From assembly GCA_016183805.1 (NCBI GenBank), contig JACPDX010000005.1:1-64000 (forward strand): a stretch of 64,000 nt of DNA. The letters are read 5' to 3'. The notes under the pieces were generated by a model. The model was given only the letters and a program-made list of their open reading frames with translations, was not told where the DNA came from and made no database searches. This document shows, in pieces, positions 44,160 through 52,929 of the stretch. Positions within the stretch are counted from its first letter, which is position 1. The number at the start of each line of letters is the position of its first letter. The position numbers were made by a program, and so were the translations under genes. The stretch comes from Bacteroidota bacterium. Its GTDB lineage: Bacteria > Bacteroidota > Bacteroidia > Flavobacteriales_E > Vicingaceae.

Positions 44160-44543
44160 ATGAAAAAAATTATCAGTTCAATCGTACTTATCGGATTTTT
44201 TATAGTCTCATTACCAAATTTAATAGCTCAAGAGCCAATAAATATTGTTGGGAAATTAAAAAGCTTAACCAAAAAAGGAGATTACGCCATTTTAGAGGTT
44301 AGACTGAATAATGAAGATGAATTTAGAACCATAGAAGGTAGTAATTCCAGTTTAGCTAGATTAGCACTTTTTACCGGAAACAATGAAGGAGCCGAACTTT
44401 TGTTGAAAGGTTTTGAAGGTATGAATTCTATTGTTTCAATTCTGAATGATTTAAAATCAAATGGGTTTCATCTTATTAATGTTTATACCATTAAAGGAGA
44501 ATCTTTGATTATTACTCATTATATTATTGAACGAAAAAAATAA
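44160..44543 (+). CDS. Small exported protein of unknown function
   Basis: 127 residues with a signal peptide (MKKIISSIVLIGFFIVSLPN, cleavage probably after LIAQ). Mature part EPINIVGKLKSLTKKGDYAI, then a helical segment (NEGAELLLKGFEGMNSIVSI) and a C-terminal strand (ESLIITHYIIERKK). No family recognised. The start has an A-rich leader. Confidence 0.65.
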   Translation: MKKIISSIVLIGFFIVSLPNLIAQEPINIVGKLKSLTKKGDYAILEVRLNNEDEFRTIEGSNSSLARLALFTGNNEGAELLLKGFEGMNSIVSILNDLKSNGFHLINVYTIKGESLIITHYIIERKK

Positions 44544-44628
44544 AAACTTAGGAATGCAACTTTAATATAAAGTAGTTAGTCTTGGTTTATTATAATAAGT
44601 TTATTTTTATTTTGTAATAAATTGTTTT

Positions 44629-47600
44629 ATGAAATTTTTAATTAAGGGTTTACTACTTCTTGTAGTGATTCTTTTCAGTCAAACGTTGAGTTCTCAAATA
44701 CTTATTAACGAGTATTCGTGTGCCAATGCAACTAGTGCCGGAGATCCCGATTTTTATGGACAAATGGAAGATTGGGTTGAATTATACAATCCCACTGCTG
44801 CTGCAATTAATCTAAATGGATACTACCTAAGCGACAAAGCTGGTAACCCAACAAAATTTCAAATTCCAGGTTCAATAACTATTCCCGCAGGGGGATATAT
44901 GATGGTTTATGCTTCTGGTAGAGCAACGATAGCCGGAGGAACAGAAATCCATACCAATTTTAAACTTACTCAAACCAAATTCGAAAAAATTATTCTTTCT
45001 AATCCAGGTGGAACAGTAATAGACATTTTAACTATTAAAACTCATCAATTGTTACATTCTCGGGGAAGAACAACATCAGGAGCAGGAACATGGAGTGTAT
45101 TTACCAATCCAACACCAAACGGACCAAATACAGGGGCAATGTTGGAATATGCCACTACTCCGATATTTAATGTTGCTCCCGGATTCTACAGTTCAACACA
45201 GTCCGTCTCTATTACTTCACCAGACGTTGGCGTAACTATTCGATATACGACAGACGGTACAGAGCCTACTGCTTCTTCAATAGCCTACACAGGCCCGATA
45301 AATGTATCTACTACACAAGTTATAAGAGCTAGGTCATTTAGTTCTAATCCTAATATACCACCTAGCTTTATTGAAACTAATACTTATTTTATAAATAGTA
45401 ATCATACGGTTCCTGTTATTTCGATTTGTGGAGATAATATATTGAATTTATTGAATGGTTCACAAATTGAACCTATGGGTGCTTTAGAGTTTTTTGATAG
45501 GGCTGGTGTAATGAAAACTGAAGTTACAGGAGATTTTAATAAACATGGTAACGATTCATGGGCATATGACCAAAGAGGATTAGATTTTATTTCTAGAGAC
45601 CAACACGGTTATAATCATGCATTAACTCATCAATTATTTCCCCAAAAATCAAGAGATGAATTTCAGAGAATAATATTAAAACCTGGTGCAAGTGATAATT
45701 ATCCTTTCGAAAATGGCGGAGCACACATTAGAGACCCATTTGTACATACTTTGTCTCAGCTTGGTGATTTAAAACTTGATGAAAGAACCTATGATGCTTG
45801 TGTACTTTATGTGAATGGACAATATTGGGGAGTTTATGAAACTAGAGAAAAAGTTGATGACAGTGATTTTACAAGTTATTATTATGACCAAGAAGAGCAA
45901 TATCGAAATAGTCCCAACTATATTCAATATTTAAGTACTTGGGGAGGCACAAATACCGAGTATGGAGCTCCAAATGCCCAACCAAATTGGGATAGCTTTG
46001 TTAATTTTGTAACTACCAATAACATGGCTATTCCTGCCAATTTTAATTATGTGGATAGTGTTTACAATTGGCAAAGTTTGATCGATTATTTTTGTTTAAA
46101 TTCATACATAGTTAATAAAGATTGGTTAAACTGGAATACATCCTGGTGGAGAGGTCTTAATCCTGCAGGGGATAAGAAAAAATGGAGATATTCGTTATGG
46201 GATATGGATGCTACTTTTGGACATTATACCAATTATACAGGAATACCTGATGTTTCTGCAAATGCTGACCCTTGTAATGTCGAAAATTTACCTAATCCAG
46301 GCGGTGAAGGACATACAGAAATTATGGTTGCATTGATGGATAACCCAATCTTCGAACAATATTATATCTCTAGATACATTGATTTAGGAAATACAGTTTT
46401 TAGTTGCGACAACATGATTCCACTCTTGGATAGTTTAGTTGGAATGATAGCTCCAGAAATGCCCGGACAGGTAGCTCGTTGGGGAGGTTCGGTTGCTCAA
46501 TGGCAAAATAATGTACAAGCTATGCGGGACTTTATCCTAGATAGATGTGTCGCCATTGATGATGGATTGGTCGATTGTTATAATTTATCAGGTCCTTATC
46601 CGGTTAAATTTAATGTTAATCCTACCGGTGGTGGAAACATCAAAATAAATTCAACAATCCCACCAAATTATGTTTTCACAGGAGATTATTTTGGAGGCAT
46701 AGACATCTTATTAAAAGCTATTCCTGATAGTGGCTATATGTTTAGTCATTGGGAAATTTTTAACCATACGTTAGATTCTGCTTTAACAAATGATGAAAAC
46801 TCTTTACAAATAACTCAAGCAGATAGTATTATTGCTCATTTTATTGTGATTGATTCTACTAGGCTTGTCTTTAATGTTTTTCCGGCTGCTTCAGGTAATA
46901 TTTCTATTGATGGATATACTCCTCCAACCTATAGTTATTCGGATTATTTTACAACAACAAGTACCATCAACTTGATAGCAACACCTCAGCCGGGTTATAT
47001 TTTTGACCATTGGGAATCATTATCAACAGCATTTGCTCCGGATCAATTTAATGATACCGTTCAAATCACAGCTAATTTAGCTGATAGTATTGTTGCTCAT
47101 TTTGTTGTATTCCAAACGTTTGATGTAAAGTTTAATGTAACACCCGTTGGTGGTGGAAATATAGCTATTGATGGAGTTACTCCTGCGACATACGTTCATA
47201 CACAAAACTATACTACTAACAGTATAATTAATTTAATAGCAACACCTTTACCGGGTTATGTTTTTGACCATTGGACATCGTTATCAACAGCATTTATTCC
47301 AGATACCTTAAATGATACTGTTCAAATTACCGTTAATATGGCTGATAGTATTGTTGCTCATTTTGTAGTATTTCAAACTTTTGATATAAAGTTTAATGTA
47401 ACACCCGTTGGTGGTGGAAATATAGCCATTGATGGAGTTACTCCTGCAACTTACGTTCATACACAAAACTATACTACTAACAGTATAATTAATTTAATCG
47501 CAACACCTTTACCTGGATACGTTTTTGACCATTGGGAATCGTTATCAACAGCATTTGTTCCAAATCAATTAAATGATACTGTTCAGGTTACCGTTAATAC

Positions 47601-48450
47601 GGCTGATAGTATTGTAGCATATTTTGTATTGATACAAACTTTTGACTTAAAGTTTAATGTAAATCCTATTGGAGGAGGAAATATTTCAATCAATGGAGTT
47701 ACTCCTGCAACTTATGTTCATACTCAAAATAATATCATAAACGACGAATTAAACCTAGTTGCGACACCACTAAGTGGATATATTTTTGACCATTGGGAAT
47801 CAACAACATTAGGTTTTTCTCCTTCAACTCTTGCATCAACGGTAAGCATAACAGTAACCGCTTCAGATAGCATTATTGCTCATTTTACTTATATAGATAC
47901 TTTTGATATTACCTATAATGTAATGCCAATTGGTGCAGGAGATATAGCAATAAACACCGTAGTACCTATAGGATATCCTCACACTGAAAGCTATATTGAA
48001 AATACCACAGTAAATCTTAAACAATTTGAACTGTTGCCGGAGACATACTCATTTGATCATTGGGAATCGATTCATCATACCTTATCACCATCAACCAGCT
48101 CTTCCACAGTAACTTTTCAAGCTCTTTCGGATGATACCATAATAGCAGTTTACATAGATGTTCCTCCTCCACCAACTAAAGGAGCTCAACTGCCTGCTGC
48201 TTTTTCTCCAAACGGAGATGGTAATAACGATATGTTATTTGTATATGGAGGTCAAATTGTAAAACTATCATTAAGTATTTACGACCGTTGGGGAGAATTG
48301 GTTTTTGAAACATCTAGTCAGGATAATGGTTGGGATGGGACTTATAAAGGAAAAGAGGCAAGTTCAGGGGTTTATGTATATAAGTTAGAAGTTGTTTATG
48401 CTGATAAAGAAAAAGAAACCAAATCAGGGAATATTACTTTGATTAGATAA
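44629..48450 (+). CDS. Secreted CotH/LTD protein with 87-residue tandem repeats and CHU_C tail
   Basis: 1273 residues. Signal peptide (MKFLIKGLLLLVVILFSQTLSSQ). Lamin-tail-like domain (about 25-150: INEYSCANATSAGDPDFYGQ, then EDWVELYNP). Chitobiase-like C-terminal domain (about 180-250: YTTDGTEPTASS). CotH kinase-like domain (about 255-630: CVLYVNGQYWGVYETREKVD, then WDMDATFGHY). Six modules of exactly 87 residues (about 657-1178, FDVKFNVTPVGGGNIAIDGV and PGYVFDHWESLST), resembling InlB-type B repeats. The last 95 residues are a CHU_C domain (PAAFSPNGDGNNDMLFVYGG, IYDRWGELVF, NGWDGTYKG, SGVYVYKLEV), a T9SS type B tail. Two bases before the PorP/SprF gene, its likely export partner. Confidence 0.92.
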   Translation: MKFLIKGLLLLVVILFSQTLSSQILINEYSCANATSAGDPDFYGQMEDWVELYNPTAAAINLNGYYLSDKAGNPTKFQIPGSITIPAGGYMMVYASGRATIAGGTEIHTNFKLTQTKFEKIILSNPGGTVIDILTIKTHQLLHSRGRTTSGAGTWSVFTNPTPNGPNTGAMLEYATTPIFNVAPGFYSSTQSVSITSPDVGVTIRYTTDGTEPTASSIAYTGPINVSTTQVIRARSFSSNPNIPPSFIETNTYFINSNHTVPVISICGDNILNLLNGSQIEPMGALEFFDRAGVMKTEVTGDFNKHGNDSWAYDQRGLDFISRDQHGYNHALTHQLFPQKSRDEFQRIILKPGASDNYPFENGGAHIRDPFVHTLSQLGDLKLDERTYDACVLYVNGQYWGVYETREKVDDSDFTSYYYDQEEQYRNSPNYIQYLSTWGGTNTEYGAPNAQPNWDSFVNFVTTNNMAIPANFNYVDSVYNWQSLIDYFCLNSYIVNKDWLNWNTSWWRGLNPAGDKKKWRYSLWDMDATFGHYTNYTGIPDVSANADPCNVENLPNPGGEGHTEIMVALMDNPIFEQYYISRYIDLGNTVFSCDNMIPLLDSLVGMIAPEMPGQVARWGGSVAQWQNNVQAMRDFILDRCVAIDDGLVDCYNLSGPYPVKFNVNPTGGGNIKINSTIPPNYVFTGDYFGGIDILLKAIPDSGYMFSHWEIFNHTLDSALTNDENSLQITQADSIIAHFIVIDSTRLVFNVFPAASGNISIDGYTPPTYSYSDYFTTTSTINLIATPQPGYIFDHWESLSTAFAPDQFNDTVQITANLADSIVAHFVVFQTFDVKFNVTPVGGGNIAIDGVTPATYVHTQNYTTNSIINLIATPLPGYVFDHWTSLSTAFIPDTLNDTVQITVNMADSIVAHFVVFQTFDIKFNVTPVGGGNIAIDGVTPATYVHTQNYTTNSIINLIATPLPGYVFDHWESLSTAFVPNQLNDTVQVTVNTADSIVAYFVLIQTFDLKFNVNPIGGGNISINGVTPATYVHTQNNIINDELNLVATPLSGYIFDHWESTTLGFSPSTLASTVSITVTASDSIIAHFTYIDTFDITYNVMPIGAGDIAINTVVPIGYPHTESYIENTTVNLKQFELLPETYSFDHWESIHHTLSPSTSSSTVTFQALSDDTIIAVYIDVPPPPTKGAQLPAAFSPNGDGNNDMLFVYGGQIVKLSLSIYDRWGELVFETSSQDNGWDGTYKGKEASSGVYVYKLEVVYADKEKETKSGNITLIR
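46597..48163 (+). repeat. Six in-frame 261-bp tandem repeats
   Basis: Equivalent codons recur at 46597, 46858, 47119, 47380, 47641 and 47902, each 261 bp apart. Units 3 and 4 are nearly identical at the DNA level. They encode the 87-residue modules of the CotH/CHU_C protein and are prone to slippage or recombination. Confidence 0.85.
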
Positions 48451-48452
48451 TT

Positions 48453-49487
48453 GTGAAAATAAAAAGCGACATATTTCTATTAGGATTTGTTTTACTAACA
48501 AGGATGGCATTTGCTCAAGATGTTCATTTCTCGCAATTTGTGCAAACCCCACAATTAATAAATCCAGGTGCGGCAGGTTCTTTTATTGGAACTTTTAGAG
48601 GTATTTTGAACTACAAAACGCAATGGAGTGCTTTTGGTTCACCCTACAAAACCTATGCAGCATCGTTTGATATGCCTATTGCTAAGGGTAAAGGGAAAAA
48701 AGCATATTTGGGATTAGGTGGAAATTTTTATAAAGATGTAGCAGGCGATGCAAATTTCGGAAATTTTTTAGGTGGGGTTTCGTTGGCAGGTATTCTTCCA
48801 ATTTCAGATTATCATCATTTTTCAGTTGGTATTCATGTTGGGTTAGGTCAGTATTCAGCGGAATTATCAAGTTTAACTTGGGGCAATCAATTTGATGGCG
48901 AAAAATTTGATACTAAAATTAATTCTAATGAAGTAACCAATTTAAACTCAAAATTGTATCCTGATGTTGGAGCTGGTTTGTATTATGAATATAAGAATTC
49001 AACAAATTTTTTTCTTGGAAGCGAATTAAGAAGTTTTAATATTGGTGTTGCAGCTTATCACATCAACGAGCCTAAACAAGAATTTTTAGGTGTTACCGAA
49101 GATGCACTTAAAATGAAAATGATTGGTCAGTTTTCTGGAACATTTGATATTTCTAATTCAAAAGTAGCAATAGTTCCATCTATGTTTTATGCTCAACAAT
49201 TAAAATACCAAGAAATTACAGCAGGTATGCTTATTAAATTAAGGTTTGGAGAAGAAACAAAATACACCGGAATTTTTAAACAATCAGCTTTTTATTTTGG
49301 AGCACATTATCGTTTCAATGATGCTATAATACCTCAAGTTTATTTTGAATTTTTAGATTATATGGTTGGAGTGTCGTACGACTATAATATTTCCGATTTA
49401 TCAGAGGCTACAGGAGGCAATGGAGGTTTTGAAATATCCTTAAAGTACGTAAATAAGCCAAAAGCTATTCAGAGAAGTTCTTTTTAA
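48453..49487 (+). CDS. PorP/SprF-family T9SS outer-membrane protein
   Basis: 344 residues, GTG start 2 bp after the CHU_C protein. Signal peptide (ending RMAFAQ), then DVHFSQFVQTPQLINPGAAG, the family's signature start. Then YKTQWSAFGSPYKTYAASFD, a barrel-like series of strands and VSYDYNISDLSEATGGNGGF near the end. Members work with T9SS cargo carrying CHU_C (type B) tails. The tight spacing to such a cargo gene supports that pairing. Confidence 0.94.
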   Translation: MKIKSDIFLLGFVLLTRMAFAQDVHFSQFVQTPQLINPGAAGSFIGTFRGILNYKTQWSAFGSPYKTYAASFDMPIAKGKGKKAYLGLGGNFYKDVAGDANFGNFLGGVSLAGILPISDYHHFSVGIHVGLGQYSAELSSLTWGNQFDGEKFDTKINSNEVTNLNSKLYPDVGAGLYYEYKNSTNFFLGSELRSFNIGVAAYHINEPKQEFLGVTEDALKMKMIGQFSGTFDISNSKVAIVPSMFYAQQLKYQEITAGMLIKLRFGEETKYTGIFKQSAFYFGAHYRFNDAIIPQVYFEFLDYMVGVSYDYNISDLSEATGGNGGFEISLKYVNKPKAIQRSSF

Positions 49488-49488
49488 G

Positions 49489-49496
49489 TACTTTTG
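49489..49496 (+). promoter_or_regulatory. -7 box TACTTTTG
   Basis: TACTTTTG fits the Bacteroidota -7 consensus TAnnTTTG and ends 4 bases before the GTG of the acyltransferase-like gene. A start site about 5-8 bases downstream would make that mRNA leaderless or nearly so. No clear -33 TTG at the usual distance. Confidence 0.4.
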
Positions 49497-49500
49497 TAGC

Positions 49501-50040
49501 GTGTCAAAAATAGCTGCTTTCATATTTAAATTATTTGGTTGGAAAATTGTTGGGGAACTTCCCGATTTTAAAAAATTTGTTATTATAGGTGCTCCACACA
49601 CCAGCAATTGGGATTTTTTTATTGGCAGATTATACTTTTTTATTTATAAAATTCCAGTACAATTTTTTATTAAAAAAGAATGGTTCTTTTTTCCGATGAA
49701 CTTACTTTTAAAGGCTCTAGGAGCGATACCTGTTAACAGAAGCAAGAATACAAGGTTAACCGAAGAAATTGTAAAAACTTTTCGTGAAAGAGAAGAATTA
49801 GTGATGTTGGTTACACCAGAGGGTACGAGAAAATATGTTCCGGAATGGAAAAAAGGCTTTTACTACATTGCTTTGAGTGCAAAAGTACCTATTGTTATGG
49901 GGTTTGTTGATTATTCTACAAAAACTGCAGGAATTGGTCCATACTTGTACCCATCAGGTAATATTGAAGAAGACATGAAAACCATTATGGATTTTTATAG
50001 AACCAAAAAAGGTCGTTTTCCTGAAAATGGAGTGAGGTAA
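49501..50040 (+). CDS. 1-acyl-glycerol-3-phosphate acyltransferase-like protein
   Basis: 179 residues, GTG start (no upstream ATG fits). PlsC-type acyltransferase: APHTSNWDFFIGRLY (H-x4-D catalytic block, about 31-45), GAIPVNRSKN and VTPEGTRKYVPEWKKGFYYI (EGTR substrate motif). Short compared with typical PlsC; possibly a member acting on other lipids. Likely membrane associated. Ends before a strong bidirectional terminator. Confidence 0.85.
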   Translation: MSKIAAFIFKLFGWKIVGELPDFKKFVIIGAPHTSNWDFFIGRLYFFIYKIPVQFFIKKEWFFFPMNLLLKALGAIPVNRSKNTRLTEEIVKTFREREELVMLVTPEGTRKYVPEWKKGFYYIALSAKVPIVMGFVDYSTKTAGIGPYLYPSGNIEEDMKTIMDFYRTKKGRFPENGVR

Positions 50041-50048
50041 AAAAAACG

Positions 50049-50074
50049 TAGCCCACGATTTAAATCGTGGGCTA
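50049..50074. terminator. Bidirectional terminator
   Basis: A perfect 26-base palindrome-type hairpin (TAGCCCACGATTT and its complement) between convergent genes, flanked by A6 and T7 runs, so it can end transcription on both strands. Confidence 0.85.
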
Positions 50075-50081
50075 TGTTTTT

Positions 50082-50588
50082 TTAATTGGTTCTGTACTTG
50101 TAGTTAAAACTTGCCAATTCTTCATTTGCTTTTACCATTTTTGTTTTTAAGTTGTTTTTGTAAGCAACCGTTTTTTGATAAATGGTTTCATAGCCAGTTC
50201 CTATCATTTGTGTGGCTAAAATAGCAGCATTTAAAGCTCCATCTACGGCAACTGTGGCAACAGGAATTCCGGGTGGCATTTGTACAATTGCCAAAAGGGC
50301 ATCCAAACCATCAAAACTAGCATTAATTGGAACGCCAATAACTGGTAGCGGAGTTAAAGCAGCAACAACTCCAGGTAAATGTGCCGCCATACCAGCAGCA
50401 GCAATAATTACTTTAACGCCATTTTGTTTAGCGTTTTTAGCAAATTTTTCAACTTCATCAGGAGTTCGGTGTGCCGATAAAGCATTTACTTCAAACGGAA
50501 TTTCCATTTCATCAAAAAAATCAGCAGCCTTTTGCATCACTTTCCAGTCGTTAGTGCTTCCCATTATTATACTTACCAGTGGTTTCAT
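50082..50588 (-). CDS. purE: N5-carboxyaminoimidazole ribonucleotide mutase
   Basis: 168 residues. PurE of purine synthesis, converting N5-CAIR to CAIR. Motifs: SIIMGSTNDWKVMQKA (GSxSD-type, here GSTND), NALSAHRTPDEV, AGMAAHLPGVVA and GVPINASFDGLDALLAIVQM with PPGIPVATV. Full length. No purK next to it in the window; a mutase of class I is expected. Confidence 0.96.
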   Translation of the reverse strand: MKPLVSIIMGSTNDWKVMQKAADFFDEMEIPFEVNALSAHRTPDEVEKFAKNAKQNGVKVIIAAAGMAAHLPGVVAALTPLPVIGVPINASFDGLDALLAIVQMPPGIPVATVAVDGALNAAILATQMIGTGYETIYQKTVAYKNNLKTKMVKANEELASFNYKYRTN

Positions 50589-50673
50589 ATGTAGATATTT
50601 AATGTTTTTTATATGTCATATGGAATAGCCAATCTTCATCGGTGTTTAGCTCAAAATTATATTGTTTAGCTAT

Positions 50674-50698
50674 TGTTTCGCTGCTAACTTCGTTGGTG
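50674..50698 (-). repeat. Dispersed REP-like repeat, copy 2
   Basis: Complement is identical to 44111-44135 (25 bp). The neighbouring GTGGCTATTTCA (50726-50737) is the complement of the GAAATAGCCAC block beside copy 1. Spacer between the blocks differs in the two copies. Confidence 0.55.
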
Positions 50699-50802
50699 TT
50701 TGCAACAAACTCGTCGTTAGTGGCTATTTCATGTTTAAAAATTAAGTTTGCCCAAAAATACGGAATATGAGCAGTATTCTCAAAAACATTGGTTAAAATA
50801 AC

Positions 50803-50810
50803 TACATTTG
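50803..50810 (+). promoter_or_regulatory. -7 box TACATTTG upstream of hpt
   Basis: TACATTTG fits TAnnTTTG and lies 16 bases before the hpt ATG, giving a very short leader. A TTG at 50789 is closer than the usual -33 spacing. Confidence 0.4.
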
Positions 50811-50826
50811 CAGTCCAATTTTTTTT

Positions 50827-51291
50827 ATGGCAACAATCAAAATAAAAGATTTATCGTTTAAACCGTTTATTAACGAAGATGAGTTACAGCCACTCATTAA
50901 AAAGGTAGCTAATCAAATTAACAAAGAATATGCAGGTAAATCGCCATTATTTTTGTTTGTTAAATTGGCTTCGTACGAAGGAACAGAAAGTAAAGGCACA
51001 GTAAATGAACTGATAGGTTTAAACGAAAGCCTGGAAGGAAGAGATGTGATAATTGTTGAAGACATTGTTGATACAGGAAATACGTTGGAAAAATTATATC
51101 AAATTATTCTTGATAAGAATCCAAAAAGCTTAAAAATAGCTACATTGTTATACAAACCAGAGGCATACAAAAAAGACTTTAATATCGATTTTGTTGCCAA
51201 AGAAATACCAAACAATTTTGTTGTCGGATATGGTTTGGATTATGATGGGTTTGGAAGAAACTTAAGTTCAATTTATGTGTTAAATCAATAA
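50827..51291 (+). CDS. hpt: Hypoxanthine phosphoribosyltransferase with internal deletion
   Basis: 154 residues; Bacteroidota Hpt proteins are usually about 175-180. The PRPP-binding loop is intact (VIIVEDIVDTGNTLEKL), and so are VKLASYEGTESKG and the end FVVGYGLDYDGFGRNLSSIY. But YAGKSPLFLF runs directly into VKLASYEG: the expected segment of about 24 residues with a VLNGSFMFAADL-type strand-loop is missing at residue 44 (about 50956), in frame. That loop normally helps bind pyrophosphate, so activity is doubtful. Either a real in-frame deletion or a consensus error. Upstream of adk and obgE, 11 bp before adk. Confidence 0.85.
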   Translation: MATIKIKDLSFKPFINEDELQPLIKKVANQINKEYAGKSPLFLFVKLASYEGTESKGTVNELIGLNESLEGRDVIIVEDIVDTGNTLEKLYQIILDKNPKSLKIATLLYKPEAYKKDFNIDFVAKEIPNNFVVGYGLDYDGFGRNLSSIYVLNQ

Positions 51292-51302
51292 ATAGTAAGT
51301 CT

Positions 51303-51893
51303 ATGTTGAATATCGTATTATTTGGCCCTCCGGGGGCAGGAAAAGGAACTCAGGCAGAAAAACTTATTGCTAAATACAATTTGTGTCATCTTTCGACAGG
51401 TGATATTTTTAGAGCAAACATTAAAGGCGAAACCGAATTAGGTAAACTTGCAAAAAGTTACATGGATAAAGGAGAATTAGTTCCTGATTCGGTAACCATT
51501 GCCATGTTAGAATCGGAAGTAAATAAAAATCCAACAGCACAAGGTTTTATTTTTGATGGGTTTCCAAGAACCACCCCACAAGCCGAAGCATTAGCAGCAT
51601 TTTTGAATTCAAAAGCAACCGATGTTTCTGTAATGTTGGCTTTAGATGTTGAAGAACAAGAATTAATCAATAGATTATTGTTACGAGGGAAAAATAGCGG
51701 AAGAGCCGACGATAGCGATGAATCAATTATTGCGAATAGAATAAAAGTTTACAACGAACAAACTGCTGTAGTTGCCGATTTTTATGCAGCTCAAGGAAAA
51801 TTTGAAAAAATTGTAGGTAAAGGTGGGATTGAGGCTGTTTTTGATAAATTGTGTAAAGCTATTGATAAATATAAACAGGTAACTAGTAATTAG
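51303..51893 (+). CDS. adk: Adenylate kinase
   Basis: 196 residues. GPPGAGKGTQ P-loop (7-16), HLSTGDIFR, DGFPRT, LLLRGKNSGRADD. Short type, with a reduced LID and no Cys zinc site, as common in this phylum. It interconverts AMP, ADP and ATP. Second gene in the hpt-adk-obgE row; spacing 11 bp from hpt. Confidence 0.97.
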   Translation: MLNIVLFGPPGAGKGTQAEKLIAKYNLCHLSTGDIFRANIKGETELGKLAKSYMDKGELVPDSVTIAMLESEVNKNPTAQGFIFDGFPRTTPQAEALAAFLNSKATDVSVMLALDVEEQELINRLLLRGKNSGRADDSDESIIANRIKVYNEQTAVVADFYAAQGKFEKIVGKGGIEAVFDKLCKAIDKYKQVTSN

Positions 51894-51933
51894 TCTTCAG
51901 TCAACAAGAAACTTCAAATCGTAAATCCAAAAC

Positions 51934-52923
51934 ATGGCAAGCACCAACTTTATCGACTACGTAAAAATACATTGCCGTTCAGGTAAAGGTGGAGCCGGTT
52001 CACGACATTTTCGTAGAGAAAAATATGAAGCTAAAGGTGGTCCAGATGGTGGTGATGGTGGTCGTGGTGGGCATATTATTTTAAGAGGTGATAAAAATTT
52101 ATGGACACTTTTACACCTAAAGTATAAACGACACGTTAAAGCGGGGCATGGCGAATCTGGTGGAGAATCGAGAAGCACAGGAGCCGAAGGTGAAGATACT
52201 TACGTTGATGTACCGTTGGGTACTATTGCTAAGGATCCTGAAACAGGAGAGGTATTGTTTGAAATTACCGAACACGGTGAAGAACACATTTTAATTGCAG
52301 GTGGTAGAGGAGGAAAAGGAAACGACCATTTTAAATCGGCAACCAACCAAGCTCCTATGTACGCTCAACCTGGTGGCGATAGTGAAGAAGGTTGGAGAGT
52401 TTTAGAACTTAAAGTGTTGGCTGATGTTGGTTTGGTTGGATTTCCAAATGCCGGTAAATCAACTTTACTTTCGGTTATATCGGCTGCAAAACCAGAAATT
52501 GCCGATTATCCGTTTACTACCATTGTTCCAAATTTGGGTATGGTTCCGTATCGCGATTACCGTTCGTTTGTAATGGCTGATATTCCCGGTATTATTGAAG
52601 GTGCTCACGAAGGTAAAGGTTTAGGAATTCGATTTTTGAGACACATTGAGCGTAATGCTGTGTTGCTTTTTATGATTGCTGCCGATAGCGATGATATTAA
52701 TAAGGAATACCAAACCTTGCTTAATGAAATAACCCAGTTTAATCCGGAATTATTAGATAAAAATAGAATATTAGCTATTTCTAAATCCGATTTATTGGAT
52801 GATGAACTAAAAGCTGAAATTGAAAAAGACTTGCCAAAAATCCCATACTTGTTTATTTCATCAGTAGCCGAACAAGGTTTGATGGAATTGAAAGATTTGC
52901 TTTGGGAAAAAATTAACGAGTAA
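51934..52923 (+). CDS. obgE: Obg-family GTPase
   Basis: 329 residues. N-terminal glycine-rich Obg fold (1-158: [20 protein letters not shown], then [12 protein letters not shown] and [12 protein letters not shown]). GTPase domain: GFPNAGKST (G1, about 168-176), [12 protein letters not shown] (G2), DIPGII (G3), SKSDLL (G4, near NKxD), SSVAEQG (G5). Essential ribosome-associated GTPase. No C-terminal extension. Confidence 0.97.
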   Translation: MASTNFIDYVKIHCRSGKGGAGSRHFRREKYEAKGGPDGGDGGRGGHIILRGDKNLWTLLHLKYKRHVKAGHGESGGESRSTGAEGEDTYVDVPLGTIAKDPETGEVLFEITEHGEEHILIAGGRGGKGNDHFKSATNQAPMYAQPGGDSEEGWRVLELKVLADVGLVGFPNAGKSTLLSVISAAKPEIADYPFTTIVPNLGMVPYRDYRSFVMADIPGIIEGAHEGKGLGIRFLRHIERNAVLLFMIAADSDDINKEYQTLLNEITQFNPELLDKNRILAISKSDLLDDELKAEIEKDLPKIPYLFISSVAEQGLMELKDLLWEKINE

Positions 52924-52929
52924 ATTTAT

